Positions 48,170-57,116 of a stretch of DNA of 59,095 nucleotides are shown here, one piece after another. The first letter of the stretch is position 1. Every line of letters starts with the position of its first letter. The stretch is from Desulfobacteraceae bacterium (GTDB taxonomy: Bacteria; Desulfobacterota; Desulfobacteria; Desulfobacterales; Desulfococcaceae): positions 1-59,095 of the forward strand of contig JAABRU010000016.1 of assembly GCA_011390755.1 (NCBI GenBank), written 5' to 3'. A model generated the notes under the pieces. The model had not been told where the DNA came from. It did not search any database and was given only the letters and a program-made list of their open reading frames with translations. The position numbers and the translations under genes were made by a program.

Positions 48170-51100
48170 ATGCAAAAAACATCTTCATTATTCAGCACAC
48201 TGCTCACAGCACTCACCATCCTCACCCTCTGTCCGGGCATAGCACAGGCGGAAATGAGCGTGCAGATTCTCACCACCCCCGACCAGAAAATCCTGCCCCT
48301 GGAAGTGGAATTTGAGGCCGTCGTGAGCGGCGGCACGGCCCCCTATACCTATACCTGGAATTTCGGAGACGGGGGATCATCCACTTTGCCCAAAGACAGT
48401 CATTATTTCAGGGAATCGGGGCAGTATAATGTTACTCTGCTGGTTACAGACACGGCAGGCGGCTACGGTTTTGCATCAAAAACCGTAACGGTTTCATCAA
48501 GTACATTCAACCCTGAAAATGCAGTTTTTACTATTTATTCAGATACAAGTATTATATCTTCAATGGTTCAGGACAGTAAAAACAGTAATATCTTATGGGT
48601 TGGCACAACGGGCGGAATGATCAGGCTGAACACTGTCACAGATGAAAAGAAATTTTATCTGAATGAACTTCCGGGTATTGATATAAGAGATGTTATACAA
48701 TCATCTGATGGAGCCTTGTGGATGGTAACCAGTGGTGGACTTGCCCGATTTGATTATGAAACAAATCAATGGACGATTTTCAATACGGACAACAGTGGAC
48801 TGCCGAGTATATATATTTACTCTCTTCTACAGACATCCGACGAAGCCATTTGGGTGGGAACATGGGGTGGACTTGCTCGATTTGATTATAAAAAAAATCA
48901 ATGGACAATTTTTAATACGGGCAACAGCGGTCTGCCGCATAATTATATACATTCCCTTATGCAGACATCCGATAAAGCCATTTGGGTAGGGACATGGGGC
49001 GGACTTGCTCAATTTGATTATGAAACAAATCAATGGACAATTTTTAATACGGGCAATAGCGGTCTGCCCAGTAATTTTATTTACTGCCTTGTTCAGACAT
49101 CCGACGGAGCTATTTGGGTCGGAACAGGTGGTGAAGGGCTTGCCCGATTTGATTATGAAAAAATCCAATGGACGGTTTTCAATACGGGCAACAGCGGACT
49201 GCCGGATGATAATATTACATCCCTTATTCTGACATCTGACGGAACTATGTGGGTAGGAACACATGATGGCCTTGCCCGGTTTGATTACGAAAAAAAACAA
49301 TGGGCGGTTTTTAATACGGGCAACAGCAGTCTGCCCAGTAATTTTATTCGCTGTCTTGTGCAGACATCTGAAGGAGCTATCTGGGCAGGAACAACTGAAA
49401 ATCTTGCCAGCCTTAAATATGAAACAAATCAATGGACGGTTTTCAATACGGTCAGCAGTGGGCTGACAGCTAATTGGATTAAGTCCCTTATACAGACATC
49501 CGATGGAGCCGTTTGGCTGGGAACATCCAGCGGTTTCGCCCGCTTTGATTATGAAAAAGATCAATGGACAGTTTTCAATACAGACAACAGCGGACTGCCG
49601 AATGGCTGGATTGAGTGCCTTATGCAGACAACTGACGGAGCCATTTGGCTGGGAACATCCAGTGGCGGTCTTGTCCGCTTTGATTATGAAGATAATCAAT
49701 GGATGATTTTCAATACGGACAACAGCAGTCTGCCGAATGACAGGATTGCTTGCCTGCTACAGGCCTCCGACGGTACGGTATGGGCTGGAACATGGGGAGG
49801 GGGGGTTGCCCGCTTTAATTATGAAGACAATCAATGGATGATTTTTAACATGAATAATAGCGGAGTGCCGGATGACCATATTCATTGCCTTATGCAGACA
49901 TCTGATGAAGCCATTTGGGTGGGAACATACAAAAATGGTCTTGCCCGATTCGATTACGAAAAAAATCAATGGACAGTTTTCAATACTTACAATAGTGGTC
50001 TATTGAGTAATGTGATTCTATCTCTTTTGCAGACATCCGATAGAAATGTATGGGTGGGAACAAGTGACAGCCTTGCAAAGTTTGATTACGGGAAAAATCA
50101 ATGGACTGTTTTCAATTCGTACAACAGCGGATTGCCGAATAGCAATATTTGGTCCCTTATGCAAACATACGACGAAGCCGTATGGATGGGAACAGGCAAT
50201 GGTCTTATCAAGTTTGATTATAAAACTGAACAATGGATCGTATGGAATTCGTACAATACTGGACTTTCAGGTGATATTATAGTATCGCTTCTCCAAAATA
50301 ATGACGGAACCATTTGGGCCGGAACACAATTTGGCGGCCTGAACCGCCTCTCCTTCCCCTCCACCACCCAATCCCCCGGCCACCTAATCCTCTTAGCCGG
50401 AGGCGGAGCCGCACAGACCAACCCCCTATGGAAAACCACAAAAGAACTTGCCACATCTGTGTACCGCATTTTCAATTCCAGAGGATTCAAAAACACCGAC
50501 ATTTTCTTCATGTGCCCGGAAAAATGGGCCGATTTCAACGGGGACGGCTATGACGACCATATTGTGGACCGCCCCATGCCGGATGAGGACCGCAACCTTA
50601 CTGTATCCGACCTGGAATACGCCATTACCGAAAGGGCTGTAAACGCCCATACCCCCGGAACCCCGCTCTTTCTCTACATCATAGACCACGGCTACGCGGA
50701 CGACGGCATCAAAGGCCCGTCCTTCATGATTTCCCCCGGAGAAATCCTCTATGCGGACGAACTCAATACCATGCTGAACACTTACGAAAGCGAAACCAAC
50801 GGACAGGTGATTGTCATCAACGAATCCTGCTATTCCGGAGCCTTCATGTCCCGCCTGAAAAAACCGGGCAGAATTGTCATCACCTCGGCATCGGATCATA
50901 TTGTCAATTACGACAACTACGGCTCCGACAGCTTCACCCACCATTTTCTCCGTTATCTCTTTGAAAACAGCACAATCCACCAGGCATTCTCCAAATCCGT
51001 GCGCCGCCTGCAGGAATCCAACCTCACCTTCTACCAGACCCCGCAACTGGACGACAACGGGGACGGTAAATATGATGATAATGACGGATTGCTAACGGCA

Positions 51101-51634
51101 TCCATCCGCCTGGGCGGGGATTTTGCCACAGGCGCGCCCTGGCCGGAAATTCTGACTCTGGAAAAAGGGCCGCTGTCCGGCACATCCGTTTCTTTCACTC
51201 TCAGCACCAACGCCCGCATGAAACGGGTCTGGGCAACTTTGCAACCGCCCGGATACATACCGGACACGGACGGAAACTACCAGAACATCGAACTGGAATT
51301 CTTCAATCTTTCGGATAATGACGAAGACCTGACCTACACCGGAAGTTATGAAAAATTCACGGAAAAGGGGCAGTACATCCTCACTTTCTACATCAAAGAC
51401 CAGTTCGGCAACGTGGCGCAGTCCGCCCCTGTCCGCATTAATACCGGTGTATCTCCCGGAGATGTGAACGGGGACGGGGATGTCACCCTGACCGACGCGG
51501 TTCTTTCCCTGAGAATCTGTTCCGGTGAAGACACGACCGGGCAGAATATCAGCACAGGGGCGGATGTGAATCAGGATGATAAGATCGGGACGGAGGAGGC
51601 TGTGTATATTCTGCGGAAAGTCAGCGGACTGTAG
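48170..51634 (+). CDS. Giant secreted C13 peptidase with PKD domain, 14-repeat propeller and dockerin
   Basis: 1154 residues. Signal peptide about 1-26. PKD domain (about 29-111, YTWNFGDGG), then 12 well-conserved plus two weaker repeats of about 44 residues (about 111-730) of the two-component-regulator-propeller kind (GLARFDYE, QWTIFNT, SLxQTSDxAIWVGT). Fourteen repeats fit two seven-bladed propellers. The C13 caspase-fold domain follows (about 737-1010) with catalytic H840 (DHGYADDG) and C887 (NESCYSGAF), then a beta-domain and a canonical dockerin (about 1097-1154, GDVNGDGDVTLTDAV, ADVNQDDKIGTEEAV). Paralogous to the 26221 peptidase in its catalytic and dockerin parts but with a different front end. 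AAAAAAGGAAA precedes the ATG. Confidence 0.92.
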   Translation: MQKTSSLFSTLLTALTILTLCPGIAQAEMSVQILTTPDQKILPLEVEFEAVVSGGTAPYTYTWNFGDGGSSTLPKDSHYFRESGQYNVTLLVTDTAGGYGFASKTVTVSSSTFNPENAVFTIYSDTSIISSMVQDSKNSNILWVGTTGGMIRLNTVTDEKKFYLNELPGIDIRDVIQSSDGALWMVTSGGLARFDYETNQWTIFNTDNSGLPSIYIYSLLQTSDEAIWVGTWGGLARFDYKKNQWTIFNTGNSGLPHNYIHSLMQTSDKAIWVGTWGGLAQFDYETNQWTIFNTGNSGLPSNFIYCLVQTSDGAIWVGTGGEGLARFDYEKIQWTVFNTGNSGLPDDNITSLILTSDGTMWVGTHDGLARFDYEKKQWAVFNTGNSSLPSNFIRCLVQTSEGAIWAGTTENLASLKYETNQWTVFNTVSSGLTANWIKSLIQTSDGAVWLGTSSGFARFDYEKDQWTVFNTDNSGLPNGWIECLMQTTDGAIWLGTSSGGLVRFDYEDNQWMIFNTDNSSLPNDRIACLLQASDGTVWAGTWGGGVARFNYEDNQWMIFNMNNSGVPDDHIHCLMQTSDEAIWVGTYKNGLARFDYEKNQWTVFNTYNSGLLSNVILSLLQTSDRNVWVGTSDSLAKFDYGKNQWTVFNSYNSGLPNSNIWSLMQTYDEAVWMGTGNGLIKFDYKTEQWIVWNSYNTGLSGDIIVSLLQNNDGTIWAGTQFGGLNRLSFPSTTQSPGHLILLAGGGAAQTNPLWKTTKELATSVYRIFNSRGFKNTDIFFMCPEKWADFNGDGYDDHIVDRPMPDEDRNLTVSDLEYAITERAVNAHTPGTPLFLYIIDHGYADDGIKGPSFMISPGEILYADELNTMLNTYESETNGQVIVINESCYSGAFMSRLKKPGRIVITSASDHIVNYDNYGSDSFTHHFLRYLFENSTIHQAFSKSVRRLQESNLTFYQTPQLDDNGDGKYDDNDGLLTASIRLGGDFATGAPWPEILTLEKGPLSGTSVSFTLSTNARMKRVWATLQPPGYIPDTDGNYQNIELEFFNLSDNDEDLTYTGSYEKFTEKGQYILTFYIKDQFGNVAQSAPVRINTGVSPGDVNGDGDVTLTDAVLSLRICSGEDTTGQNISTGADVNQDDKIGTEEAVYILRKVSGL

Positions 51635-51661
51635 GGTGGGCGGAGCGCAGCGGAACCCACC
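51635..51661. repeat. GGTGGG...CCCACC palindromic repeat
   Basis: A hairpin-forming repeat with GGAGCGCAGCGG in its loop, just after the C13 gene. The loop and right arm recur at 53725-53745. Remaining bases to 51807 hold nothing else recognised apart from AAAAGGAGAAATA before the next gene. Confidence 0.75.
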
Positions 51662-51807
51662 GTTCTGGCTGTAAAAATCCGGTACTGATTTCAGATAGCG
51701 GGAAGGAGCACAGGGAAAAACACATGCCTGTACCGGAAAAAAATGTTATGATTTCTCTGCACAGCTTTTTACTGTCCGGAAAATGACCGAAAATAAAAGG
51801 AGAAATA

Positions 51808-53607
51808 ATGAACCGTTCCGATATATCTGACAGCAATTGGGTGGTACGCCCCCTTGTTCCCGAAGAAGTATATACCGACAGGGAGGAGTTTCTGGAATAT
51901 TTTTACAAAGCCGCGCTGCGGGCCGGAACCCGGAGAACCGTGTCAACGGTTCTGCTGGGACAGCGCCGCATGGGCAAGACCGAAATCTTCAAACGGGTGG
52001 TCAACCGGCTCTTTTTCAGTCAGGATCCCAAACATCCGGAGGCTGTGGTGCCGGTGTATTTCTGCTTTCCCGACACAGTTACGGATAACAAAACATTTGC
52101 AAAGGACTATCTGGAAAATTTTCTCCGTTATTATGCGGGATTTCTCACCGGCCAGCCCCGCATGGTCACGGACTGTCTGCGGGGGGAATTTCTTCTGTCG
52201 GAAATCGAAAAATCCCGTCCCCTGTATCCCTTCACCCGCACCCTGGATCTGCTGATCCGCTTGTACCGGGACATTGAAAACGGCAACAGTTTTCTTCCCC
52301 ACAGGGACGTGCTGGAAATGCCGCGCCGGGTTTCGGACATTGACGAATCCACCATTGTCATGTTCCTGGATGAATTTCAGAACACCCGCCTCCCCCAGTA
52401 CAGTTTCGACATAGCCGGTCTCATGCAGCAGGCCGTGGAATCCCCCACCTGCCCGCATTTTGTCACCGGTTCGGCCATGAGCATTCTGGGACGGGAGATC
52501 ATCGGGCGCGGTTCCCTGTTCGGCAGATTTGATTCTGAGGAAATCACCTCCCTGACGGACTACTGGGGAAAAGAACTGGCTCTGAACGCTGCCCGGTACC
52601 ACAGAATTGATCTGCCGGAGACAATGGCTCCGGTAATTGCAGAACGGTGCGGAGGCAATCCCTTTTACATCAATGCACTGGTCAGGCAGTCCGCCAAGAC
52701 CCGCACAGTCATTTCAGATGAAGAGATTCTCAATAAAATCCTGGCCCTTGATATTTCCTCCGGTTTCATCTGGGGCGAACTCAGCGATCAGGTGAACCGC
52801 TGGATTGAACGCATCAACGGATACGGCATCACCAAATGGGTGCTGTATCTCTCGGCCCTGGAGGAAAACGAGAACAAAGAACGCAGAAATGAACTGAATC
52901 TGGAGAAAATCCGGCAGACCATTCTGGAAAAAGAGGGAAAGGATGTTTCCGTATCCCAAATCCGGGATGTGCTGATCCGCCTGTCACGGGGCGATCTGGT
53001 GGAATTTCTGGAAATGGGCAACTGGTTCCGGCGGGTGAAGGATCCCATTCTGCGGGAATTTCTCAAAGTCTGGGGAAGGATTGAGGTGGAGGGGCAGCGT
53101 CAGAATATTGTCGTGGAAAATCTGAAAGATGATTACATGAAACTGAAACGCCGTTTTTCCGAATACAGGGGATACCTGGCCGAGGTGCATATGACACAGG
53201 TGCTGCTCAGCGGACGCAGGACAGTGCTTCCGGGCTGTTTTTTCCATGCGGATCAGGATATTGAACTTCCGGATTTCATCTATGTGGAACGCCGGATGCG
53301 CATGGGGGCGGGAAAAGGACGGGAAATTGATGTGTACGGAGCCGCGGGCGGTGAAAAATGGGTCTGCCAGAGCAAATGGGTGAAGGAGAAAACGGGAATT
53401 GCCGTGCTGAAGGATCTGAAAGATCAGGCTGACACCGTGATGCAGGCAAAGGAACCGCTGCGGCTGCGCATGTGGATTTTTGCCCATGCGGGACTCACGG
53501 ATGAGGCCCTGGCATATGCAAAAAAACAGGATATTCTGTGGTCGGATCGGAAACAACTGGATGAACTGCTGGTGCATCTGGGGCTGCGGCCCCTGCCGGA
53601 TCTGTGA
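51808..53607 (+). CDS. ATPase with C-terminal Mrr-like nuclease fold
   Basis: 599 residues, cytoplasmic. A P-loop ATPase of the archaeal-ATPase/STAND-like kind: Walker A GQRRMGKTE (51-59), Walker B IVMFLDEFQ with D188-E189, then GRGSLFGRFDSEEI and a winged-helix-like region (about 330-430). The C-terminal part (about 455-560) carries E506-I-D508 and QSK523, the spacing of an Mrr-type PD-(D/E)xK nuclease. Such fusions occur in defence or DNA-handling proteins, but activity here is inferred. AAAAGGAG precedes the ATG. Flanked by repeats on both sides, so it may be a separate insertion between the C13 gene and the sigma operon. Confidence 0.83.
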   Translation: MNRSDISDSNWVVRPLVPEEVYTDREEFLEYFYKAALRAGTRRTVSTVLLGQRRMGKTEIFKRVVNRLFFSQDPKHPEAVVPVYFCFPDTVTDNKTFAKDYLENFLRYYAGFLTGQPRMVTDCLRGEFLLSEIEKSRPLYPFTRTLDLLIRLYRDIENGNSFLPHRDVLEMPRRVSDIDESTIVMFLDEFQNTRLPQYSFDIAGLMQQAVESPTCPHFVTGSAMSILGREIIGRGSLFGRFDSEEITSLTDYWGKELALNAARYHRIDLPETMAPVIAERCGGNPFYINALVRQSAKTRTVISDEEILNKILALDISSGFIWGELSDQVNRWIERINGYGITKWVLYLSALEENENKERRNELNLEKIRQTILEKEGKDVSVSQIRDVLIRLSRGDLVEFLEMGNWFRRVKDPILREFLKVWGRIEVEGQRQNIVVENLKDDYMKLKRRFSEYRGYLAEVHMTQVLLSGRRTVLPGCFFHADQDIELPDFIYVERRMRMGAGKGREIDVYGAAGGEKWVCQSKWVKEKTGIAVLKDLKDQADTVMQAKEPLRLRMWIFAHAGLTDEALAYAKKQDILWSDRKQLDELLVHLGLRPLPDL

Positions 53608-53672
53608 ACATGAGCGTGGGCATAAATGCCCGAACGGAATGGGAAAAGGACGCTGAATCGCCCCCGGTGGAC

Positions 53673-53745
53673 GGAGTGCGAAAATGAAGGCCGGAGGGCC
53701 GGTTTTTCGCGAGACACTTTTGGATGGAGCGCAGCGGAACCCACC
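53673..53745. repeat. Intergenic repeat, GGAGTGCGAAAA family
   Basis: GGAGTGCGAAAAT...GGTTTTTCGC (as at 26051-26085) followed by TGGAGCGCAGCGGAACCCACC (as at 51640-51661). It shows these small repeats combine as modules. It lies in the 161-bp gap before the lipoprotein gene. Confidence 0.75.
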
Positions 53746-53768
53746 GTTTCAGACAGTTTTTTGAGACA

Positions 53769-55769
53769 ATGATTATGACCCGCAATACAAAAAAACATAG
53801 CCTGCCACTTTACCGGCAGATCCTCATCTGCATCCTATTTTCATCCCTGCTTTGGGGCTGCGCCAACCCTGTCGGCCCTCCCTGTATCAAAAACGGCAAA
53901 CCTTACGGTGTCACCTCCGGCATCTTCCGCAGTCAGTGGGATGATTATTATGAACGGGGGCTTTCCTATGCTGAGGGAGAATGTTATTCTGCTGCCCTGG
54001 CTGACTTTGCAACAGCCCTGAAAGGCAATAACCGGGACGACTGGATGGTCCGGACCTTCGGAATGCATTTTATTGATTATTTTCCGCACCGGGAAAAAGG
54101 AATTGTGCATTTTTATATGGGAGATATGCGGGCGGCTGAAAAAGAGCTGGAAATATCCCTTCAGCAGAAAAAAACAGAAAAAGCAGCGTATTATTTAAAC
54201 AGAGTCCGGAAAAAAATGCTGGAGGAAAAACATGCTGCTGCCGGTTCTCCCCTCATTATGCCTGATATACCGCAGGTGAAAAGCGGCAGAAGTGAAATCC
54301 GGACCAATAAAGAAATTATCTGTATTTCCGGAACTGTAACTGACGAAAACTATGTACATGCCCTAAATATTAACGGAGAAAAAATTCCGGTTCCGCCCGG
54401 AAAATCTTCTTTTTTTTCCCAAAAGATAAAAACCGTACCCGGATGGCAGGAAATAAACATCACAGCCGAAAATCTGCTGGGGGGCAAATCAGCGCATCTG
54501 ATCCGTATTTTTACAGACCGGGCCGGACCGCTCATCCTTATCCGGCATATGTCCGTTAATGCAGAAGGCGGATATCTGCTGGAAGGATATCTGGAAGATG
54601 ATTCGCCTGTATCTTCTTTCTTTATCAACGGGCAGGCCGCAGAAATGTTTCCGGATGCAGAGAATGAAAAAAAATATTTTTTTGCTTTTTTATCCCATAC
54701 GTCTCAAATCCGCATACTGGCCAAAGACAGCATGGGAAATGAAACAGAGGCTGCATTTTCATTTCCCGCGCAGCAGCAAACTCCGGAATTTCATCAGCGG
54801 GAAAATGCAGGGAATCCGCTTCTGTTTTTCCTGCTGGCACAGACATCTGTGATGACTGATTCGGGGTATTTTCTTCCAAAACCGTCAGACCCGGCATCAG
54901 GCCCGCAGATTTATCTGGCGGAATGGCAGGAGAATGATTTTTCTTTTGCGGAAAATATCCGGATTCGCGGCCATGTCCGAAGTTCTCCGTCTGTTGTTTC
55001 CATCCGGATAAACGGAGATACGGTTTCATCCGGACCGGGCAGTCTGATTTTTTTCTCCCATCCTTTGTTTTTGAATCCGGAGGAAAATGCTGTTGAAATT
55101 TCCGCTGAAGACGAATCCGGCCGCAGAAGCGTCAGAAAAATCAGTATTGTGCATAAAAAACAGGCTGTTTACGATTTGAAACACCGTTACAGTCTTCTCA
55201 TTCATCCTTTTCGCGGCGGAAAAAAGAACGCAGACGTTTTTAACAACGGATTTTCTGAAAAACTGTTTCAGGGGCAACGTTTTCAGATTTATCGGCAGGA
55301 AAATACAGTTTCTCCCCTGAAGCGGAAAGCGGGAGGCACTGACGGAATTCTCAGTGGAAGAATATATGAGACACATGCGGGAACCGAAATTGTTGCGCGG
55401 ATGATTGACCGGACAAGCTCAGAAATTCTTACGACAGAAGATGTGTATGCAGAAGCGGGATCTGTCCGGACAGTAAAAGATATTGCCGGAGAACTTTGTG
55501 AAAAACTGATCCGGGCATGTCCCCTGGTGACAGGCGAAATCCGTGAAATTGACCGCCGGAAAATCCAAATCAGAACCGGTGAAAAGCGGCTGAAAAACGG
55601 CTGGCCTCTTATTGTGTACAGACCGGAACCCCGATCCCACCGGGGAAGCGATACCCGTATTCTCGGCAGTGCGGCCCTGGAGGAACTTGGGGAGGATACA
55701 TACGGGGCCTGGCTTTCGGACGGATGCGGAAAAGATATTCAAACAGGAGACAGGATAATATCAAAATGA
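53769..55769 (+). CDS. Lipoprotein, first gene of the sigma/CHAT operon
   Basis: 666 residues from ATG 53769 (ATG 53775 also possible). Lipoprotein signal with C31 after a hydrophobic stretch (FSSLLWGC). TPR-like region (about 45-140), two Ig-like sandwiches (about 175-260, 390-460), and a C-terminal CsgG/FlgT-like region (about 475-665), with REIDRRKIQIRTGEKRLKNG resembling the layout of the CHAT protein's tail (GTEVGVRPGLRFRV). The stop overlaps the sigma-factor start (ATGA), so the genes are coupled. It is the likely envelope-side component of the module; role unknown. Confidence 0.83.
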   Translation: MIMTRNTKKHSLPLYRQILICILFSSLLWGCANPVGPPCIKNGKPYGVTSGIFRSQWDDYYERGLSYAEGECYSAALADFATALKGNNRDDWMVRTFGMHFIDYFPHREKGIVHFYMGDMRAAEKELEISLQQKKTEKAAYYLNRVRKKMLEEKHAAAGSPLIMPDIPQVKSGRSEIRTNKEIICISGTVTDENYVHALNINGEKIPVPPGKSSFFSQKIKTVPGWQEINITAENLLGGKSAHLIRIFTDRAGPLILIRHMSVNAEGGYLLEGYLEDDSPVSSFFINGQAAEMFPDAENEKKYFFAFLSHTSQIRILAKDSMGNETEAAFSFPAQQQTPEFHQRENAGNPLLFFLLAQTSVMTDSGYFLPKPSDPASGPQIYLAEWQENDFSFAENIRIRGHVRSSPSVVSIRINGDTVSSGPGSLIFFSHPLFLNPEENAVEISAEDESGRRSVRKISIVHKKQAVYDLKHRYSLLIHPFRGGKKNADVFNNGFSEKLFQGQRFQIYRQENTVSPLKRKAGGTDGILSGRIYETHAGTEIVARMIDRTSSEILTTEDVYAEAGSVRTVKDIAGELCEKLIRACPLVTGEIREIDRRKIQIRTGEKRLKNGWPLIVYRPEPRSHRGSDTRILGSAALEELGEDTYGAWLSDGCGKDIQTGDRIISK

Positions 55770-56386
55770 AAGCAATTTCAAAAGAGGAAGAAGAACAGAT
55801 ACTGGATGAATGTCTGAAGCAGGGGAAAAAAGAGGGGATTGTACGGCAGTATTACCGGTTGATCCTTAAAATTGTCCGGGACCGCGTGGAAAAGGAAAGT
55901 CTGTTTTATTCCCGGGAAGATATTGACGATATCGTCCATGATGTATTTGTCAGGCTTTTTGATAATCATTGCAGACGGCTGCGTCAATATGACCCGGTAA
56001 AAGGGAAGAATCTGGCTTACTGGATTATCCTTATCAGTCTTCAGACAGCGAGTGATTTTATCACCCGGAAAAAAAAGGACAAGGTTTTTGAAACCGAATC
56101 AGAGGAAACAGATGAAAATGATCCGGTCAGAGGACTGAAATATGAGATAAACCTGCAGCAGGAAGAAAACCGCATGGAAGCCCGGTCCGAACTCCGGCAG
56201 ATTATCCGGCTGACGGAGCAGCTGACCCCGGAACAGCAACTGGTTATGCAACTCAGCTTTTTTGACAAACCTCCCCTGACTCCGGAAGAAATTGCCGAAA
56301 TGACCGGGAAAAGTATCAAGGCTGTTTACAGTCTGAAATTCAGGGCTGTACAGCAGTTAAAAGAACTGCTCCGGACTGTCGGATAG
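55766..56386 (+). CDS. ECF-like RNA polymerase sigma factor
   Basis: 206 residues from ATG 55766, overlapping the lipoprotein stop by four bases. Sigma region 2 (about 50-105) includes DIDDIVHDVFVRLFD and a following aromatic-rich helix (NLAYWIILISL); region 4 (about 145-205) contains LTPEQQLVMQLSFF, then TPEEIAEMTGKSIKAVYSLK, a helix-turn-helix that reads the minus-35. No region 1.1 or 3. The zinc-finger anti-sigma-like gene follows directly, as usual for ECF pairs. Target promoters are unknown. Confidence 0.9.
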   Translation: MKAISKEEEEQILDECLKQGKKEGIVRQYYRLILKIVRDRVEKESLFYSREDIDDIVHDVFVRLFDNHCRRLRQYDPVKGKNLAYWIILISLQTASDFITRKKKDKVFETESEETDENDPVRGLKYEINLQQEENRMEARSELRQIIRLTEQLTPEQQLVMQLSFFDKPPLTPEEIAEMTGKSIKAVYSLKFRAVQQLKELLRTVG

Positions 56387-56441
56387 AATGCATACCGGGA
56401 TGATCGGAAAACACCGGTTTCCGCGAAAGAGGGGAAAAAAT

Positions 56442-57116
56442 ATGAAAAAGGAGTGTATCCAAATGATAATGCTTGCAAAATACAGTGAAGGACGATGTAC
56501 GGAAACAGAAAGAAGAATGGTGGAAAAACATCTGGCCGCCTGCTCCCGCTGCCGAAGAACATATACCGAAAGTTATTCGGCCTGGAAAACCTTTTCCCGT
56601 AGCGGTTGGGAAAAAGCATCGGATGAGGAAGTCACCTGGGTTATGACCCGGCTGAAATCATCAGGAAAAAAAGGGAAGACCTATGCATGGATACGGAATA
56701 TCGCTTCGGATATCTTCAGTCTGCCGGGTTTTTCCCTGATGCTGGCCCCCCGGTTGCCGGGTGCGGTCCGGCGGAGCAGTCCGGCAGAAGAAGTCCGGGA
56801 TTCGGATATCTCTTTGATGACAAAGGAATTCGGATCGCTGTGTGTATATTTCTATGCGGAAAAAAGCGGAGATGACGGCGTTAATATCCGCGTTACGGTC
56901 ATAGACGGAAAGCAAAAAGCCGCAAATGTCCGTCTGATTTTTCTGCGGGAAGGAGGAGGAACTACCTCGCATCCCCTGGCCGGAGATTATGAGTATTTCG
57001 AGCACATGCCCTTTGGAGATTATACTTTTTTATTGAAACAGAATGCCGAAGAAAAAGGGCGGTGCCGGATCCGTATCAGTGAAAAGGAGATTTGCATAAA
57101 AGATGATGACGCTTGA
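56442..57116 (+). CDS. Zinc-finger anti-sigma-factor-like protein
   Basis: 224 residues from ATG 56442, chosen over ATG 56388 because GAGGGG lies about 9 bp upstream. N-terminal zinc-anti-sigma motif H30-x3-C34-x2-C37 (EKHLAACSRC). There is no clear membrane helix, only a mildly hydrophobic patch (about 85-103). The C-terminal half (about 125-215) is a beta-rich domain (CVYFYAEKSG, GDYTFLL). Following the sigma gene, it probably binds and restrains it. Its stop overlaps the CHAT gene by 14 bp, which places the protease in the same translation unit. Confidence 0.83.
   Translation: MKKECIQMIMLAKYSEGRCTETERRMVEKHLAACSRCRRTYTESYSAWKTFSRSGWEKASDEEVTWVMTRLKSSGKKGKTYAWIRNIASDIFSLPGFSLMLAPRLPGAVRRSSPAEEVRDSDISLMTKEFGSLCVYFYAEKSGDDGVNIRVTVIDGKQKAANVRLIFLREGGGTTSHPLAGDYEYFEHMPFGDYTFLLKQNAEEKGRCRIRISEKEICIKDDDA

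Noticed and set aside
53673..53745. Attachment site or integron recombination site
   Set aside because: The palindromic sequence matches other dispersed repeats in the window and no integrase gene is present.
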